Source: Bacillota bacterium
GTDB lineage: Bacteria; Bacillota; Clostridia; Christensenellales; SZUA-584
Direction of reading: 5' to 3'
DNA length: 64,000 bases
Assembly: GCA_023415795.1 (NCBI GenBank)
Contig: JAEZJG010000011.1
Coordinates: forward strand, 32,241 to 96,240
Both the position numbers and the translations under genes were made by a program. Numbering within the stretch: position 1 is the first letter of the stretch; every line of letters starts with the position of its first letter. Below, piece by piece: positions 17,686 to 26,315 of the stretch. The notes under the pieces were generated by a model. That model saw nothing but the letters and a program-made list of their open reading frames with translations, had not been told where the DNA came from and ran no database searches.

Positions 17686-18197
17686 AACTCGATCCCCTTC
17701 CGCGCCGCCACGCCCGCTTCCATATAATGCTTCACCGGTCGCATCTCCGTTACCAGATCAGCCAGCCGCACCAGCTCGTCCGGCGCATTGCGCCCCGTCA
17801 GCACAATCTCCGTACCGCGCCGCGCCTCCATGATGTCGATGAGCTCCTCCAGTTCCAACGCACCGCAGTGCACAGCGCCCAGCGCCTCGTCCAGTATCAG
17901 CACATCCGCCTCACCCAGCCAACCGCGAATCACCGCCAGCATGTCCTTTACGTCCTGTCGCAGCTTTGTCTTCTCGGCATCGCTCAGCTGCCATGTAAAG
18001 CAGCCGCCCGCCGACACCCGGCGCACCTCCACGCCCAGCTGCTCCAGCGCACTCACCTCGCCGGAGGTTCGTCCCTTCAAGAACTGCACCACCTTAACGC
18101 ACAGCTCATTGCCTACCGCACGCAGCGCGAGCCCCATTGCCGCCGTGGTCTTGCCCTTACCGTCGCCCGTATATATTTGTACGCATGAGCGTTTCAT
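17682..18197 (-). CDS. cobO: Cob(I)alamin adenosyltransferase (CobO/BtuR type)
   Basis: It transfers the adenosyl group of ATP to the cobalt of reduced corrinoids. The 171-residue protein begins QIYTGDGKGKTTAA, a P-loop, and has VVQFLKG and LILDEALGA, as in CobO. I choose ATG 18197 with AAGGAAGA upstream; the longer frame to 18245 lacks support. It is the first gene of the cob set. No de novo corrin-ring genes are present, which fits salvage of incomplete corrinoids. Confidence 0.93.
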   Translation of the reverse strand: MKRSCVQIYTGDGKGKTTAAMGLALRAVGNELCVKVVQFLKGRTSGEVSALEQLGVEVRRVSAGGCFTWQLSDAEKTKLRQDVKDMLAVIRGWLGEADVLILDEALGAVHCGALELEELIDIMEARRGTEIVLTGRNAPDELVRLADLVTEMRPVKHYMEAGVAARKGIEF

Positions 18198-18276
18198 CAC
18201 ATTATCTTCCTTTCTTGCAATTAACATATCACAGCCCATCGCCATAAATCAACACATGCATTTATGCTGCCGCTTA

Positions 18277-18285
18277 TGCTATAAT
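18277..18285 (+). promoter_or_regulatory. Extended -10 promoter of walJ
   Basis: TGCTATAAT is a perfect extended -10 element 27 nt before the walJ start. No good -35 box is visible at 17 nt, which is usual for extended -10 promoters. It lies in the 114-nt gap to the divergent cob genes. Confidence 0.65.
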
Positions 18286-18311
18286 GAAACGATTCATGAA
18301 AGGATAATCTT

Positions 18312-19106
18312 ATGGCACTGTCACTCACCCCTTTGTTCTCCGGCTCATCCGGCAACGCAATACTCGTCTCATCCGAACGTTCCAAGGTGCTCATTGACGC
18401 GGGCGTCTCCGGCAAGCGGATGGAGGAAGCGCTGCACAGCATCGGGGAAACCATCGACGATATCAAAGGCATACTCATCACGCATGAGCACAGCGATCAT
18501 ATACAAGGCGCAGGCATACTGTCGCGCCGTCATAATATACCCGTATACGCCAACTCCCTCACATGGGAGGCCTGCGGCGATAAGCTGGGCAGCGTACGCA
18601 GCGCCCTTGCGCGCGTCATCGGCAAGGAGCCCTTCTATATCGACGATCTTCTGATCGAGCCGTTTGAGATATCGCACGACGCAGCAGACCCGATGGGTTA
18701 TTGCGTCGCCGCGGGACACAGCAAGCTCGCCGTCGCGACCGACCTTGGCTACTTCCCGCAGGCCGTGGAATACCGCCTGCACTCCTGCGACCTCGTGCTG
18801 CTGGAGGCCAATCACGATCTCGAGATGCTCAGCGCGGGGCGATACCCGTATGAGCTCAAGCAGCGCATCAAATCGCGCCGGGGTCACCTCTCCAACGATG
18901 CCGCGGCGGACGCAGCGGTCAAGCTCGCATGTGCGGGCGTCTCGTCCATACTGCTAGGTCACCTCAGCAAGGAGAACAACTCGGAGCATCTCGCTTTTCG
19001 AACCGTCACCGACGCGCTGATGGCGCAAGGGCTCACGCCGGGTCAGGATGTGAACCTGGGGCTCGCCTTCCGTGACCGCGTTACCGGCCGCTTTCACATC
19101 AGATGA
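18312..19106 (+). CDS. walJ: MBL-fold metallohydrolase, WalJ/YycJ family
   Basis: A 264-residue metallo-beta-lactamase-fold protein. The metal motif THEHSDH (near residue 57) and later DLGYFP, LLEANHD and LLGHLSKENN follow the YycJ pattern. In Firmicutes this family is linked to the WalKR cell-wall regulon and to coordination of division with replication; a double-strand DNA exonuclease activity is suggested for relatives. The start follows AAAGGATAAT. It is 19 nt from rlmH, the same order as in Bacillus and Staphylococcus, but no walK or walR is in the window. Confidence 0.93.
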   Translation: MALSLTPLFSGSSGNAILVSSERSKVLIDAGVSGKRMEEALHSIGETIDDIKGILITHEHSDHIQGAGILSRRHNIPVYANSLTWEACGDKLGSVRSALARVIGKEPFYIDDLLIEPFEISHDAADPMGYCVAAGHSKLAVATDLGYFPQAVEYRLHSCDLVLLEANHDLEMLSAGRYPYELKQRIKSRRGHLSNDAAADAAVKLACAGVSSILLGHLSKENNSEHLAFRTVTDALMAQGLTPGQDVNLGLAFRDRVTGRFHIR

Positions 19107-19125
19107 GCGCATTAAGGAGATAATC

Positions 19126-19590
19126 ATGCCAAGCGTCCGCATATTGTGCGTCGGAAAACTAAAGGAAAAATATCTGCTAATGGCGCAGGACGAATACGCC
19201 AAGCGCCTAGGCGCATTCTGCCGACTGGATATTGTCGAGCGAAAGGAAGCCACGCTTTCTGCCAACCCCTCTCCTGCGCTCATCGACAAAGCCTGCGGAG
19301 AGGAAAGTGACGCGCTGCTGTCCGTATCACGCGGAACTCTCATCGCATTGTCTCCCGAGGGCGACCGCATGACCTCCGAGCAGTTCGCCGCCCTCCTCAA
19401 GCAGTATGAGAGCGACATCTCATTTGCCATCGGCGGCTCCCACGGTCTCTCTGCCTCACTCAAAACCAAAGCCGCGCGCACCATTTCCTTCTCAGACCTC
19501 ACCATGCCCCACCAGCTGTTTCGCATCGTTCTGCTGGAGCAGATATACCGCGCATTTATGATCAATTCTAACCGTACCTATCACAAATAG
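19126..19590 (+). CDS. rlmH: 23S rRNA pseudouridine-1915 N3-methyltransferase
   Basis: RlmH methylates pseudouridine 1915 in helix 69 of 23S rRNA, using SAM bound in a trefoil knot. The 154 residues match the family length. FAIGGSHGLS forms the SAM loop and the C-terminus ends with HQLFRIVLLEQIYRAF and NRTYHK. The start is ATG 19126 behind AAGGAG; the frame begins earlier inside walJ but that part is not conserved. It follows walJ in one transcript. Confidence 0.96.
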   Translation: MPSVRILCVGKLKEKYLLMAQDEYAKRLGAFCRLDIVERKEATLSANPSPALIDKACGEESDALLSVSRGTLIALSPEGDRMTSEQFAALLKQYESDISFAIGGSHGLSASLKTKAARTISFSDLTMPHQLFRIVLLEQIYRAFMINSNRTYHK

Positions 19591-19793
19591 ACCGCCTTTT
19601 TTCGACAAGCCTTTGGCAATTCAATATGATATTCCACTATTAATGTCGTATATTAGGAGTTATTGTTTCCTAGATAGGACTCTTATTAAATATGCCGAAT
19701 TGTGTTATCAGATGAGGTTCAAAAATATACAGCAAACTGGTTTTTATGATTTTGTTTGGGCGCACTGCGCCCGTGTAAAGGAGTGTTTTAATA

Positions 19794-20642
19794 TTGTTGA
19801 AGATTCAAAAGCCGAGCACAGACAACGTGCGCAAGTTCAGCATGGACAAAAGCCAGAGCAATACGCTGGAGGTCATCCCGGTGGATTACATCCGCCCCAA
19901 CCCCTACCAGCCGCGACGCGTGTTCACCGAGGAAAGCCTGTCCGAGCTGGCTCACTCCATCAAGCAGTATGGTTTGCTTCAGCCCATCACTGTGAGGAAG
20001 CTCAGCCATAACTACTACGAGCTCATCGCGGGAGAGCGCCGTTGGCGCGCCGTTTGCAAAGCGGGTTACACGCACATCAAAGCGTTTATCCAGCCCGCCA
20101 TAGACGAAGACAGCGCGGTCATCGCGCTGATCGAAAACATAGAGCGCGAGAACCTGCATTTCTTTGAGGAAGCCGAGGGCTACATGTGCCTGATGAAAGA
20201 GCACGGCTTAACGCAGGAGGAACTGGCGCGACGACTTGGCAAGAACCAGAGCACCATCGCCAACAAGATGCGGATACTCAAGCTGTCCGCAGGCGTCAAG
20301 GAGCTCATTACCACTTACAAGCTTTCGGAGCGCCACGCGCGCGCGCTGCTGCGGCTGCACAATGAGGAGGCGCAGGTGCGTCTCATCAAGGACATCTCGC
20401 AGAAGAACCTCTCTGTGAAGGCGACGGAGGAGATCGTGGAGAAGCTGCTGTCCAAGCTCTATGGCGAGGAACCGGCAAACCTGTCCGGGCAGCATGTCGT
20501 GTGTATCATGCGCGACTATCGCATCTACATCAACACGATCAAAAAAGCTCTGTCGCGCATCAAGAAGTCTGGCGTCAAAGTTACCTATGAGGCATCGGAG
20601 AGCAAAGACAAGGTCTCCATCAGCATCGAGCTCGCCAAATAG
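19794..20642 (+). CDS. noc: ParB-like nucleoid occlusion protein Noc
   Basis: Noc binds scattered chromosomal sites with CTP and blocks Z-ring assembly over the nucleoid. The 282-residue protein has the ParB N-domain (NPYQPRRVF, then AGERRWRA at about residue 80), ENIERENL, a helix-turn-helix (LTQEELARRLGKNQSTIANKMR) and the Noc-type C-terminal dimer region (YRIYINTIKKALSRIKKSGV). That C-terminus favours Noc over Spo0J. The start is TTG behind AAAGGAG with 10-nt spacing. Noc of Bacillus has an N-terminal amphipathic membrane anchor; the first 20 residues here are polar and no clear anchor is visible. No parA partner is nearby. Confidence 0.88.
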   Translation: MLKIQKPSTDNVRKFSMDKSQSNTLEVIPVDYIRPNPYQPRRVFTEESLSELAHSIKQYGLLQPITVRKLSHNYYELIAGERRWRAVCKAGYTHIKAFIQPAIDEDSAVIALIENIERENLHFFEEAEGYMCLMKEHGLTQEELARRLGKNQSTIANKMRILKLSAGVKELITTYKLSERHARALLRLHNEEAQVRLIKDISQKNLSVKATEEIVEKLLSKLYGEEPANLSGQHVVCIMRDYRIYINTIKKALSRIKKSGVKVTYEASESKDKVSISIELAK

Positions 20643-20690
20643 GTATCCATAGCTTGTAACCCCTAACTTGTCCCCAATACCCCTACTATT

Positions 20691-20723
20691 GGCGGAACTC
20701 CAAAGTTCCGCCCTATTTTTTTT
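20691..20723 (+). terminator. Terminator after noc
   Basis: GGCGGAACT, loop CCAA and AGTTCCGCC, followed by CTATTTTTTTT. It lies 48 nt after the stop codon. Confidence 0.92.
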
Positions 20724-20749
20724 GCGCCAACACAGTATTGGCAAAAAGG

Positions 20750-20913
20750 ACAAGGTCTTGGAGGCTCTGCCTCCAAACCGCCGCTAAAGGGGCGCTGCCC
20801 CTTTAGAATCCCAAAATAAAAATGCCCTGATAAAGGCATTTTCAGCGAAATTCTCAAGGGATGAATCCCTTGGTGTGGAGGCAGAGCCCCCATGTATTAG
20901 GCTTTTGTCAGGT
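20750..20913. repeat. Palindromic interspersed repeat between noc and the TIM-barrel gene
   Basis: Modules in order: TTGGAGGCTCTGCCTCCAA, AAAGGGGCGCTGCCCCTTT, AAAATGCC...GGCATTTT, AAGGGAT...ATCCCTT and a final GTGGAGGCAGAGCC half. The right two thirds match 52450-52550 in order and sequence (AAAATGCC, GGCATTTTCAGCG, AAGGGAT, GTGGAGGCAGAGCC, TTTTGTCAG). It abuts the stop codon of the following minus-strand gene. No coding frame is seen. Confidence 0.75.
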
Positions 20914-21714
20914 TCATGCGAGCGAGCTCATAAATTCTTTGTAGTGCGCAAACGCGATGCCCGGCTCCTCCAGCGAGAGATCCCACCGCTTCACCCACTC
21001 CAACGAATAGAAGCCCTGATAGCCCGCCTTGCTCAGCAGGCGCACCGTTCCGGCAACGGGGATATCGCCCTCACCGATCATCTTATAGCTCACCTTCCTG
21101 CCGCTCATCACCGAATCCTTCAGGTGAACGTGGCGCACAAAAGGCGCGATGTTGTCGATGGTATAGGCGGGGTCTTCGTTAAAGAACCGATAAGGATGGT
21201 GAATGTCGTAGAGTATGCCCACGTTTTCACCCGCCAGTTCCTTGCGAAACAGCGTGCCAAGCGTTTTGGTCTTTGCGAAAAAGCCATTGGTCTCAATCAG
21301 CGGCGTCACGTTCTTGTCCTTCGCGTAGTCGGCGATCTCCAGCAGATTCGCCACCACCACCTTCAGGCTCACATTGTCCGAAGGCGCGGGCTCAAGATCG
21401 CCCAGCAGACGAATATACGGTGCGCCGATCAGGCTGGCAGTGTCCACATACGCCTTGGCTTTGTCCATGTCGTCGTCCTCGTTGAGATTGCACGAGGTGG
21501 CCAGGCAGGGTATCTGCAGCCCCAGCTGCTCCAAACGGCTGCGCGTAGCCGCCGCGTGTGCGGGTGTGAAAGCGTCGATATTCGGCGCATACAGCTCGTT
21601 TTGAACGCCGCGAAACTCGATGCCGTTGTATCCAAGGTCAGCCGCGACGGACACGATGTCAGATAATGACCACTCAGGGCAACCAAGCGTGGAAAAACAA
21701 GTTTTCATGCGCAT
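20914..21714 (-). CDS. Sugar phosphate isomerase/epimerase-like TIM-barrel protein
   Basis: A 266-residue protein of the AP-endonuclease-2/xylose-isomerase-like barrel superfamily. It opens with FSTLGCPEWSLSD and has GYNGIEFRG, PLIETNGFF, ILYDIHHPYR and VRHVHLKD, where the Glu, Asp and His residues would hold a divalent metal. Relatives isomerise or epimerise keto sugars and inositol derivatives. The start is ATG 21714, with a GAAAGTGAG site; a second ATG two codons later is possible. It stands alone, so substrate cannot be inferred. Confidence 0.8.
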   Translation of the reverse strand: MRMKTCFSTLGCPEWSLSDIVSVAADLGYNGIEFRGVQNELYAPNIDAFTPAHAAATRSRLEQLGLQIPCLATSCNLNEDDDMDKAKAYVDTASLIGAPYIRLLGDLEPAPSDNVSLKVVVANLLEIADYAKDKNVTPLIETNGFFAKTKTLGTLFRKELAGENVGILYDIHHPYRFFNEDPAYTIDNIAPFVRHVHLKDSVMSGRKVSYKMIGEGDIPVAGTVRLLSKAGYQGFYSLEWVKRWDLSLEEPGIAFAHYKEFMSSLA

Positions 21715-21765
21715 ATCTCACTTTCCGGACGCCGCATTGCGTCCTTTTACAATTATATAACAAAA

Positions 21766-21873
21766 CGCCGCAAAAGAAAACACCTTGGGCGTATTGCTCT
21801 TCGCCACAAAAGAAAATACCTTGGGTGCTTTGCTCTTCGCCGCAAAAGAAAACACCTTGGGCGTATTGCTCTT
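21766..21873. repeat. Three tandem 36-bp repeats beside pepF
   Basis: Units at 21766-21801, 21802-21837 and 21838-21873 are contiguous. Units 1 and 3 are identical; unit 2 differs at four positions. The unit begins CGCCGCAAAAGAAAACACC and ends GTATTGCTCTT. The array begins at the pepF stop codon and runs downstream of it. The unit is 12 codons long, so minus-strand frames stay open and read as a repeated peptide (EEQYAQGVFFCG). There are no spacers, so it is not CRISPR. Confidence 0.9.
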
Positions 21874-23654
21874 TACACGCCCATAACCTTTTTGAAGTCG
21901 GCCAGCGCAGTCGCAAAGGCCTGCATACATGCCTTCACCGGCGCGCCGCCCGCAAAATCCACGCCTGCCTTTTTAAGCAGGTTCAGCGGGTGATCGCTGC
22001 CGCCGCTCTTCAGAAACGCAAAGTAAGCATCGCGCACGCCCGGCCTGCCCTCATATATACCAGTCGCGATGGCGACTGCCGCCGAGAAGCCCGTGGCGTA
22101 TTTATATACATAAAACGCGTTGTAGAAGTGCGGGATACGCGCCCACTCGATGGAAATGGTGTCGCAGGTTTTGACGCCGTCCCCATAATACAGCTTATTC
22201 AGCTCCGCATACTTGTGCGAAAGTGCCTCGTGCGTGAGCGGTTCTCCCGTCTCGCCCATAGAATGGGAGATGCGTTCGAACTCGGCGAACATCGTCTGGC
22301 GCAGCACCGTGGTGCGGAACTGATCGAGATAGTGGTTCAGCACATACTTTTTGAGAGCGTCGTCGCCGTGATCCAGCAGATGCTTCGTCAGCAGTATTTC
22401 GTTGACGGTGGAGGCCACCTCAGCCACAAATATGGTATAGCCCGCCAGCGTATAGGGCAACGCCTCGTCCGAGTAATACGAATGCAGCGCATGACCCAGC
22501 TCGTGCGCGATGGTATATGCGCTGTCAAGATCGTCCCGATGGTTGAGCAGCACATAAGGGTGTGTGCCATACGCGCCCCACGAATAGGCGCCGCTGGTCT
22601 TGCCGTCTGTCTCGTATACGTCGATCCAGCGCTCGGTACGCGCGCGCTTCAGCAGTGCAACATACTCGTCGCCCAGGGGCGCCAGCGCCTCCGTCACCAA
22701 ATCCATCGCCTGATCGTAGGTATACTTCTTGTCAAACTCCTCAATCAGCGGCACATGCAGATCATACATCGCGATATCGGGCAAGCCCAGTATCTTTCGG
22801 CGCGTTTCGATATATTCATACATTGTGGGCAGGCTGTCGTGTATGGCGTCAATCAGCTCGTCGTACAGCGATACGGGCACGTTGTCGGAGAACAGCGCCC
22901 GCGCCACCGCGCTCTCGTAGCCGCGCACCTTGGTATAGTAGATGTCCTTCTTAACGCTGGTGGAATAGGTGGCGGCGATGGTGTTGATGCTGCCGCGAAA
23001 CGCGCTGTAGTAAGTCTCAAACGCTCTCTTGCGCACCTCGCGGTCCTTGTGCTGCATCAGCTCAGCATAGCGGGCATGCGTCAGTGTGACAGGCCCCTCC
23101 GGCGTCTCCACCGTGCCAAACTTGAGATCAGCGTTGTTGAGCATGGTGAATATGTCCCGCGCACCCGAAGCAAATTCGGAGCTTAATGACAGCAGCTTCT
23201 CTTCGCTTTCGCTCAGCACGTGCTGCTTTTGGCGGATGATGTCCCTTATCATGAAGGCGTAAGGGTCGAGCCTCTTTTCTTCGGCAATGTACTGCTCCAG
23301 CGTCTCCGTGGGCACCTTCAGCAGCGCGGGCGCAACGAAAGACGTTTCCCCCGATACCGTCACGTTCAGCGACATCGCCCGGTCTGCCATGCCCTGATAC
23401 AGCGCGTCAGCGTTGTTCTCATCCCGGTGCATCCGCGCATATACGAACAGCCGCTCACAGATCAGCGCCGCCTCGTCCATGCGTTCCAGCGCGTCGGCCA
23501 GCGCAGGGGCAGAATCCGTAAAGCCCTCCTTTAGGCCCTTGAGCGTGGGCAGCATATCCTGCAGGCGCTTAAAATCCGCCTCCCAGTCCGCTTCCGATGC
23601 GTATATGTCAGCAAGATTCCATTTGTATTTGTCGTCAATTTCTGTGCGTTTCAT
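21873..23654 (-). CDS. pepF: Oligoendopeptidase F
   Basis: PepF is an M3-family zinc metallopeptidase that cuts oligopeptides, usually in the cytoplasm. The 593-residue protein has the active-site HELGHALHS near residue 383, followed downstream by the third zinc ligand region (TIFVAEVASTVNE). It has family length and no signal peptide. The start follows GGAGGGG. The stop codon abuts a 36-bp triple repeat. No neighbour suggests a special peptide substrate. Confidence 0.95.
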   Translation of the reverse strand: MKRTEIDDKYKWNLADIYASEADWEADFKRLQDMLPTLKGLKEGFTDSAPALADALERMDEAALICERLFVYARMHRDENNADALYQGMADRAMSLNVTVSGETSFVAPALLKVPTETLEQYIAEEKRLDPYAFMIRDIIRQKQHVLSESEEKLLSLSSEFASGARDIFTMLNNADLKFGTVETPEGPVTLTHARYAELMQHKDREVRKRAFETYYSAFRGSINTIAATYSTSVKKDIYYTKVRGYESAVARALFSDNVPVSLYDELIDAIHDSLPTMYEYIETRRKILGLPDIAMYDLHVPLIEEFDKKYTYDQAMDLVTEALAPLGDEYVALLKRARTERWIDVYETDGKTSGAYSWGAYGTHPYVLLNHRDDLDSAYTIAHELGHALHSYYSDEALPYTLAGYTIFVAEVASTVNEILLTKHLLDHGDDALKKYVLNHYLDQFRTTVLRQTMFAEFERISHSMGETGEPLTHEALSHKYAELNKLYYGDGVKTCDTISIEWARIPHFYNAFYVYKYATGFSAAVAIATGIYEGRPGVRDAYFAFLKSGGSDHPLNLLKKAGVDFAGGAPVKACMQAFATALADFKKVMGV

Positions 23655-23706
23655 AGCCCCTCCGAATACCGTTTGTCTTCTTTATCATTATGCCCCGCAA
23701 AGCGTT

Positions 23707-24633
23707 TTAATAGCGCACATCGCGACCCTTGAATATGATCTTTTGCGAATGGCTCGCGTCCATCAGGCGCGAATGAATGCGCTCGCCGTAGCGTTCCTTA
23801 AGCTCATGCAGTGCCAGATTGGTTACCACAACGGTATGCAGCTCAGCCGCCGCACGTTCATTGAGCAGATCAAAGAAGTATTCAATTGTGACATTGCGCG
23901 TCATCGGCTCAGTGCCAAGATCGTCTATGATGAGCAGCGGCACGTCGAACAGCGGCGAGAGGTCCACCTCATCGCCGATGCGGTCGCGGTGAAAATGCGA
24001 AAAAAGCCGGTATGCGGTATAGTACGCGGCGGTATGCCCCCGTTCAATCACGCGGCGCATAATGCATTTAGTCATGTAGGTCTTGCCCAGTCCGGCACTG
24101 CCCGCCATCACCAGCACGCGGGGGCAGGCGGGAAAGCTGTCCGCAAAAGCCTCGCCGAACCGTTTATAGTATGCCATCTGGTCGCGCTGCGATTTTCCGT
24201 TTTCCAGCGGCGTGGTATCAAACAGCTCAAGGTTAAACTGCTCAAAGCTGATGCCGTTGTCGCTCAGCCGCGCTGCGTCCAGCTTATCCTCCAGCACCCG
24301 TTTTTTGAAGCACTCGCACCGCTGCGCATTGTCCAATGTGCCCGTGTCGCGGCAAGCGGCGCACGTATAAATAGCGTCCAGATAGTGCTCATCAAAGCCT
24401 GCTCCCACCAGCAATGCCCGTGCCTCATCCGCCAGCGCGCGTATTTCGTCCGCTTCACTGGCTTCGCCGTCCAGTGCCCTTTTCAGTCGCTCCAGCAGCC
24501 GCGCGTTAAGCCGCCGATGCAGCTCGGCAAGGCGGGGCACACAGGTATACACCTCGTCACGACGACGCTGTAATTCAAGCTCATTGTCGCGGCGTATTGC
24601 GTCGTACGCCGCCATCACATCCGACATGCTCAA
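23707..24633 (-). CDS. dnaI: DnaI/DnaC-like helicase loader (AAA+ ATPase)
   Basis: Loaders of this type place the replicative helicase on DNA. The 308-residue protein has a Cys cluster (CAACRDTGTLDNAQRCECF, near residues 115-135) like the zinc part of DnaI, then Walker A GSAGLGKTYMTK near 180, Walker B LLIIDDLGTE near 240 and TNLALHELKERYGER with the arginine finger region. The start is either TTG 24633, 12 nt after AAGGAG, or ATG 24627. It begins 7 nt after the DnaD-like gene, an arrangement seen in other Clostridia, so the two proteins probably act together. Confidence 0.85.
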   Translation of the reverse strand: MSMSDVMAAYDAIRRDNELELQRRRDEVYTCVPRLAELHRRLNARLLERLKRALDGEASEADEIRALADEARALLVGAGFDEHYLDAIYTCAACRDTGTLDNAQRCECFKKRVLEDKLDAARLSDNGISFEQFNLELFDTTPLENGKSQRDQMAYYKRFGEAFADSFPACPRVLVMAGSAGLGKTYMTKCIMRRVIERGHTAAYYTAYRLFSHFHRDRIGDEVDLSPLFDVPLLIIDDLGTEPMTRNVTIEYFFDLLNERAAAELHTVVVTNLALHELKERYGERIHSRLMDASHSQKIIFKGRDVRY

Positions 24634-24640
24634 GGCTTAA

Positions 24641-26074
24641 TCATGCTCCTTCATCCTCAAAAAAGTTGATGGCGAGATGGTCATAATTCTCAGTGGGCCG
24701 CTCGTAATAGCCGGGTTTCGCCGACAGGTTCTGACCCACATTGTTGCTTTTCTTTTTGATCTGGTTCTGCGCGTCAATCAGTGTTCTCACGCCGTCGGCA
24801 TGCCAGCCAGACAGCAGCTTGCCAAGATATTGGTAAGGGTTGTCGGCGATAAGGCTCATATCCGCTGCCAACAATATTGCGTCGTGCGGTATGCCCCACG
24901 CCTCGTTCCAGCGCGCATACAGCTTGCGGCTGGCATCGTTGATGCCGCGTACAATGCCCGCTGCCGTAAACACCTCCGCGATTAGCTTGTCCAGCTTCGC
25001 CTGCTCCGCCATATGCTGATGCGCGTCCTGCGGCGTCATGATGCGGTTGTTGTACCAGTCGGTCAGCATCGCGTCCAGGCTTACAAACGGCTTACGGCTG
25101 TGTGCCCCCGGCTGACGTGCGGCCAGCAGCAGCATCTCCGCGCTGAAGCCATAAACGCCTGTCCACTTGTGATACAGGCTCTCGTGCTCAAACGAAGGCT
25201 TCTGCGTGGGCTCACCCAACAGATGCATAATCTCCTTGAGCGTTCTGGCAACGTTTTCGCTCTGCGCGGCAGCCTCGCTGATGGTGCGCGAGGTGACGCG
25301 GTTCTGATCCTTTAGCCGCTCCAGTATGCGGTCAAGATATTTCATGCTGGGCTCTCTGGCAGAGGTGGTGTGCGCGCAGGCGGTCAGCACCGCGTCCAGC
25401 GTAAAGCCCCAGTCCTCAGTCCACTTAAGATACAGCGAGTATTCGTCCTGTGTGGGGCCACGCCCCGTCAGCCCCAGCTGCTTTAGTACCCGCAGCACCC
25501 CGGAGGCGGCGGCCTTGTGCGTTTCCAGCTTCTCGGCGGCTTTTTCTGGCGTATCGATGCCCTCATCCGCCCAGCTTTGCGCCACCTTGTCCATATATGT
25601 GACTGATACACGGCGGCCCTTAAGCGCGATGCAGTATTCCACCAGCGACAGCACCACCTTTTTGGGCAGACCAAACGTGTCGGTATAGTCGTACAGCTTT
25701 AAGTATTCGTGCGGCGACAGCTGGCGAGAGCCAAACAGCTCCTGCAGCATGCGGTTATAGTCGCGCTCGGTATAGAGCGTATCGGCACTACGCTGCGGCA
25801 TAAAGTCTCCGAACTCAAAGTCCATTTTGCCCTGATTGTTCATGATCCTTGCAAAGCCTTTTTTCTGCCAGTATTCCATCGCCTCCATCAGCTCGGTAAT
25901 GCTCATGCCAAGGCGGGCGCAAACCAGCTCAGAGTCAATGGATTGTCCGCAGGACGAGTACATATGGATCAGCAAATACGCTTCGGTATATTTTTCGGGC
26001 GCGCCAATGCAGCTCTCGATAAACCGGTTGGATACGATGGTGTAGGCGGTATGGTTTTTTAGCTGCAGTTGCAT
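24641..26074 (-). CDS. DnaD/DnaB-like replication initiation protein with repeated DDBH2 domains
   Basis: The 477-residue protein has an N-terminal winged-helix-like part and then four similar segments of about 70 residues. Each starts with a Y, a tryptophan or tyrosine and an aromatic-Gly pair: YLKLYDYTDTFGL, YLKWTEDWGF, YHKWTGVYGF and YARWNEAWGI, followed by helices ending in a YLDRIL-type motif. This is the DnaB_2 (DDBH2) pattern of Bacillus DnaD and DnaB, which remodel DNA at the origin and recruit the helicase loader. Bacillus DnaD has one such domain. The start follows GGGGAG. It precedes the dnaI-like gene by 7 nt. Confidence 0.82.
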   Translation of the reverse strand: MQLQLKNHTAYTIVSNRFIESCIGAPEKYTEAYLLIHMYSSCGQSIDSELVCARLGMSITELMEAMEYWQKKGFARIMNNQGKMDFEFGDFMPQRSADTLYTERDYNRMLQELFGSRQLSPHEYLKLYDYTDTFGLPKKVVLSLVEYCIALKGRRVSVTYMDKVAQSWADEGIDTPEKAAEKLETHKAAASGVLRVLKQLGLTGRGPTQDEYSLYLKWTEDWGFTLDAVLTACAHTTSAREPSMKYLDRILERLKDQNRVTSRTISEAAAQSENVARTLKEIMHLLGEPTQKPSFEHESLYHKWTGVYGFSAEMLLLAARQPGAHSRKPFVSLDAMLTDWYNNRIMTPQDAHQHMAEQAKLDKLIAEVFTAAGIVRGINDASRKLYARWNEAWGIPHDAILLAADMSLIADNPYQYLGKLLSGWHADGVRTLIDAQNQIKKKSNNVGQNLSAKPGYYERPTENYDHLAINFFEDEGA

Positions 26075-26227
26075 ATGATAAACTCCCCAGGCTGGATATT
26101 ATAATAAATATATAGTAAATGCTGTACAAAAAGCAGCACTCCGTGTTGATAGTATACGACAGAGAGACAAGATGGTCAAATTAAAGAACAGTACAAATCA
26201 GCGGTGTATTTTAGATATTTTTAGAGG

Positions 26228-26256
26228 TTGATAGACATAGAATAACCTGTTATACT
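26228..26256 (+). promoter_or_regulatory. Promoter of murA
   Basis: TTGATA (26228-26233) and TATACT (26251-26256) are 17 nt apart, close to the sigma-A consensus. Transcription would begin near 26263, leaving a leader of about 90 nt. The rest of the 278-nt gap (26075-26227) is AT-rich and shows nothing else. Confidence 0.8.
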
Positions 26257-26315
26257 CTAAATCTAGGATTCCGGCTGCTTTTAATCAAGTGGTCGGGTTT
26301 TAAAATGCGGACGAC

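Noticed and set aside
18198..18311. Cobalamin riboswitch before the cob genes
   Set aside because: The gap is only 114 nt and lacks the conserved B12 box.
21766..21873. CRISPR array
   Set aside because: Repeats are directly joined without spacers and no cas gene is near.
21674..21930. Minus-strand frames of 70-80 codons over the 36-bp repeats
   Set aside because: Open only because the repeat unit is a multiple of three. No ribosome site and two frames are open at once.
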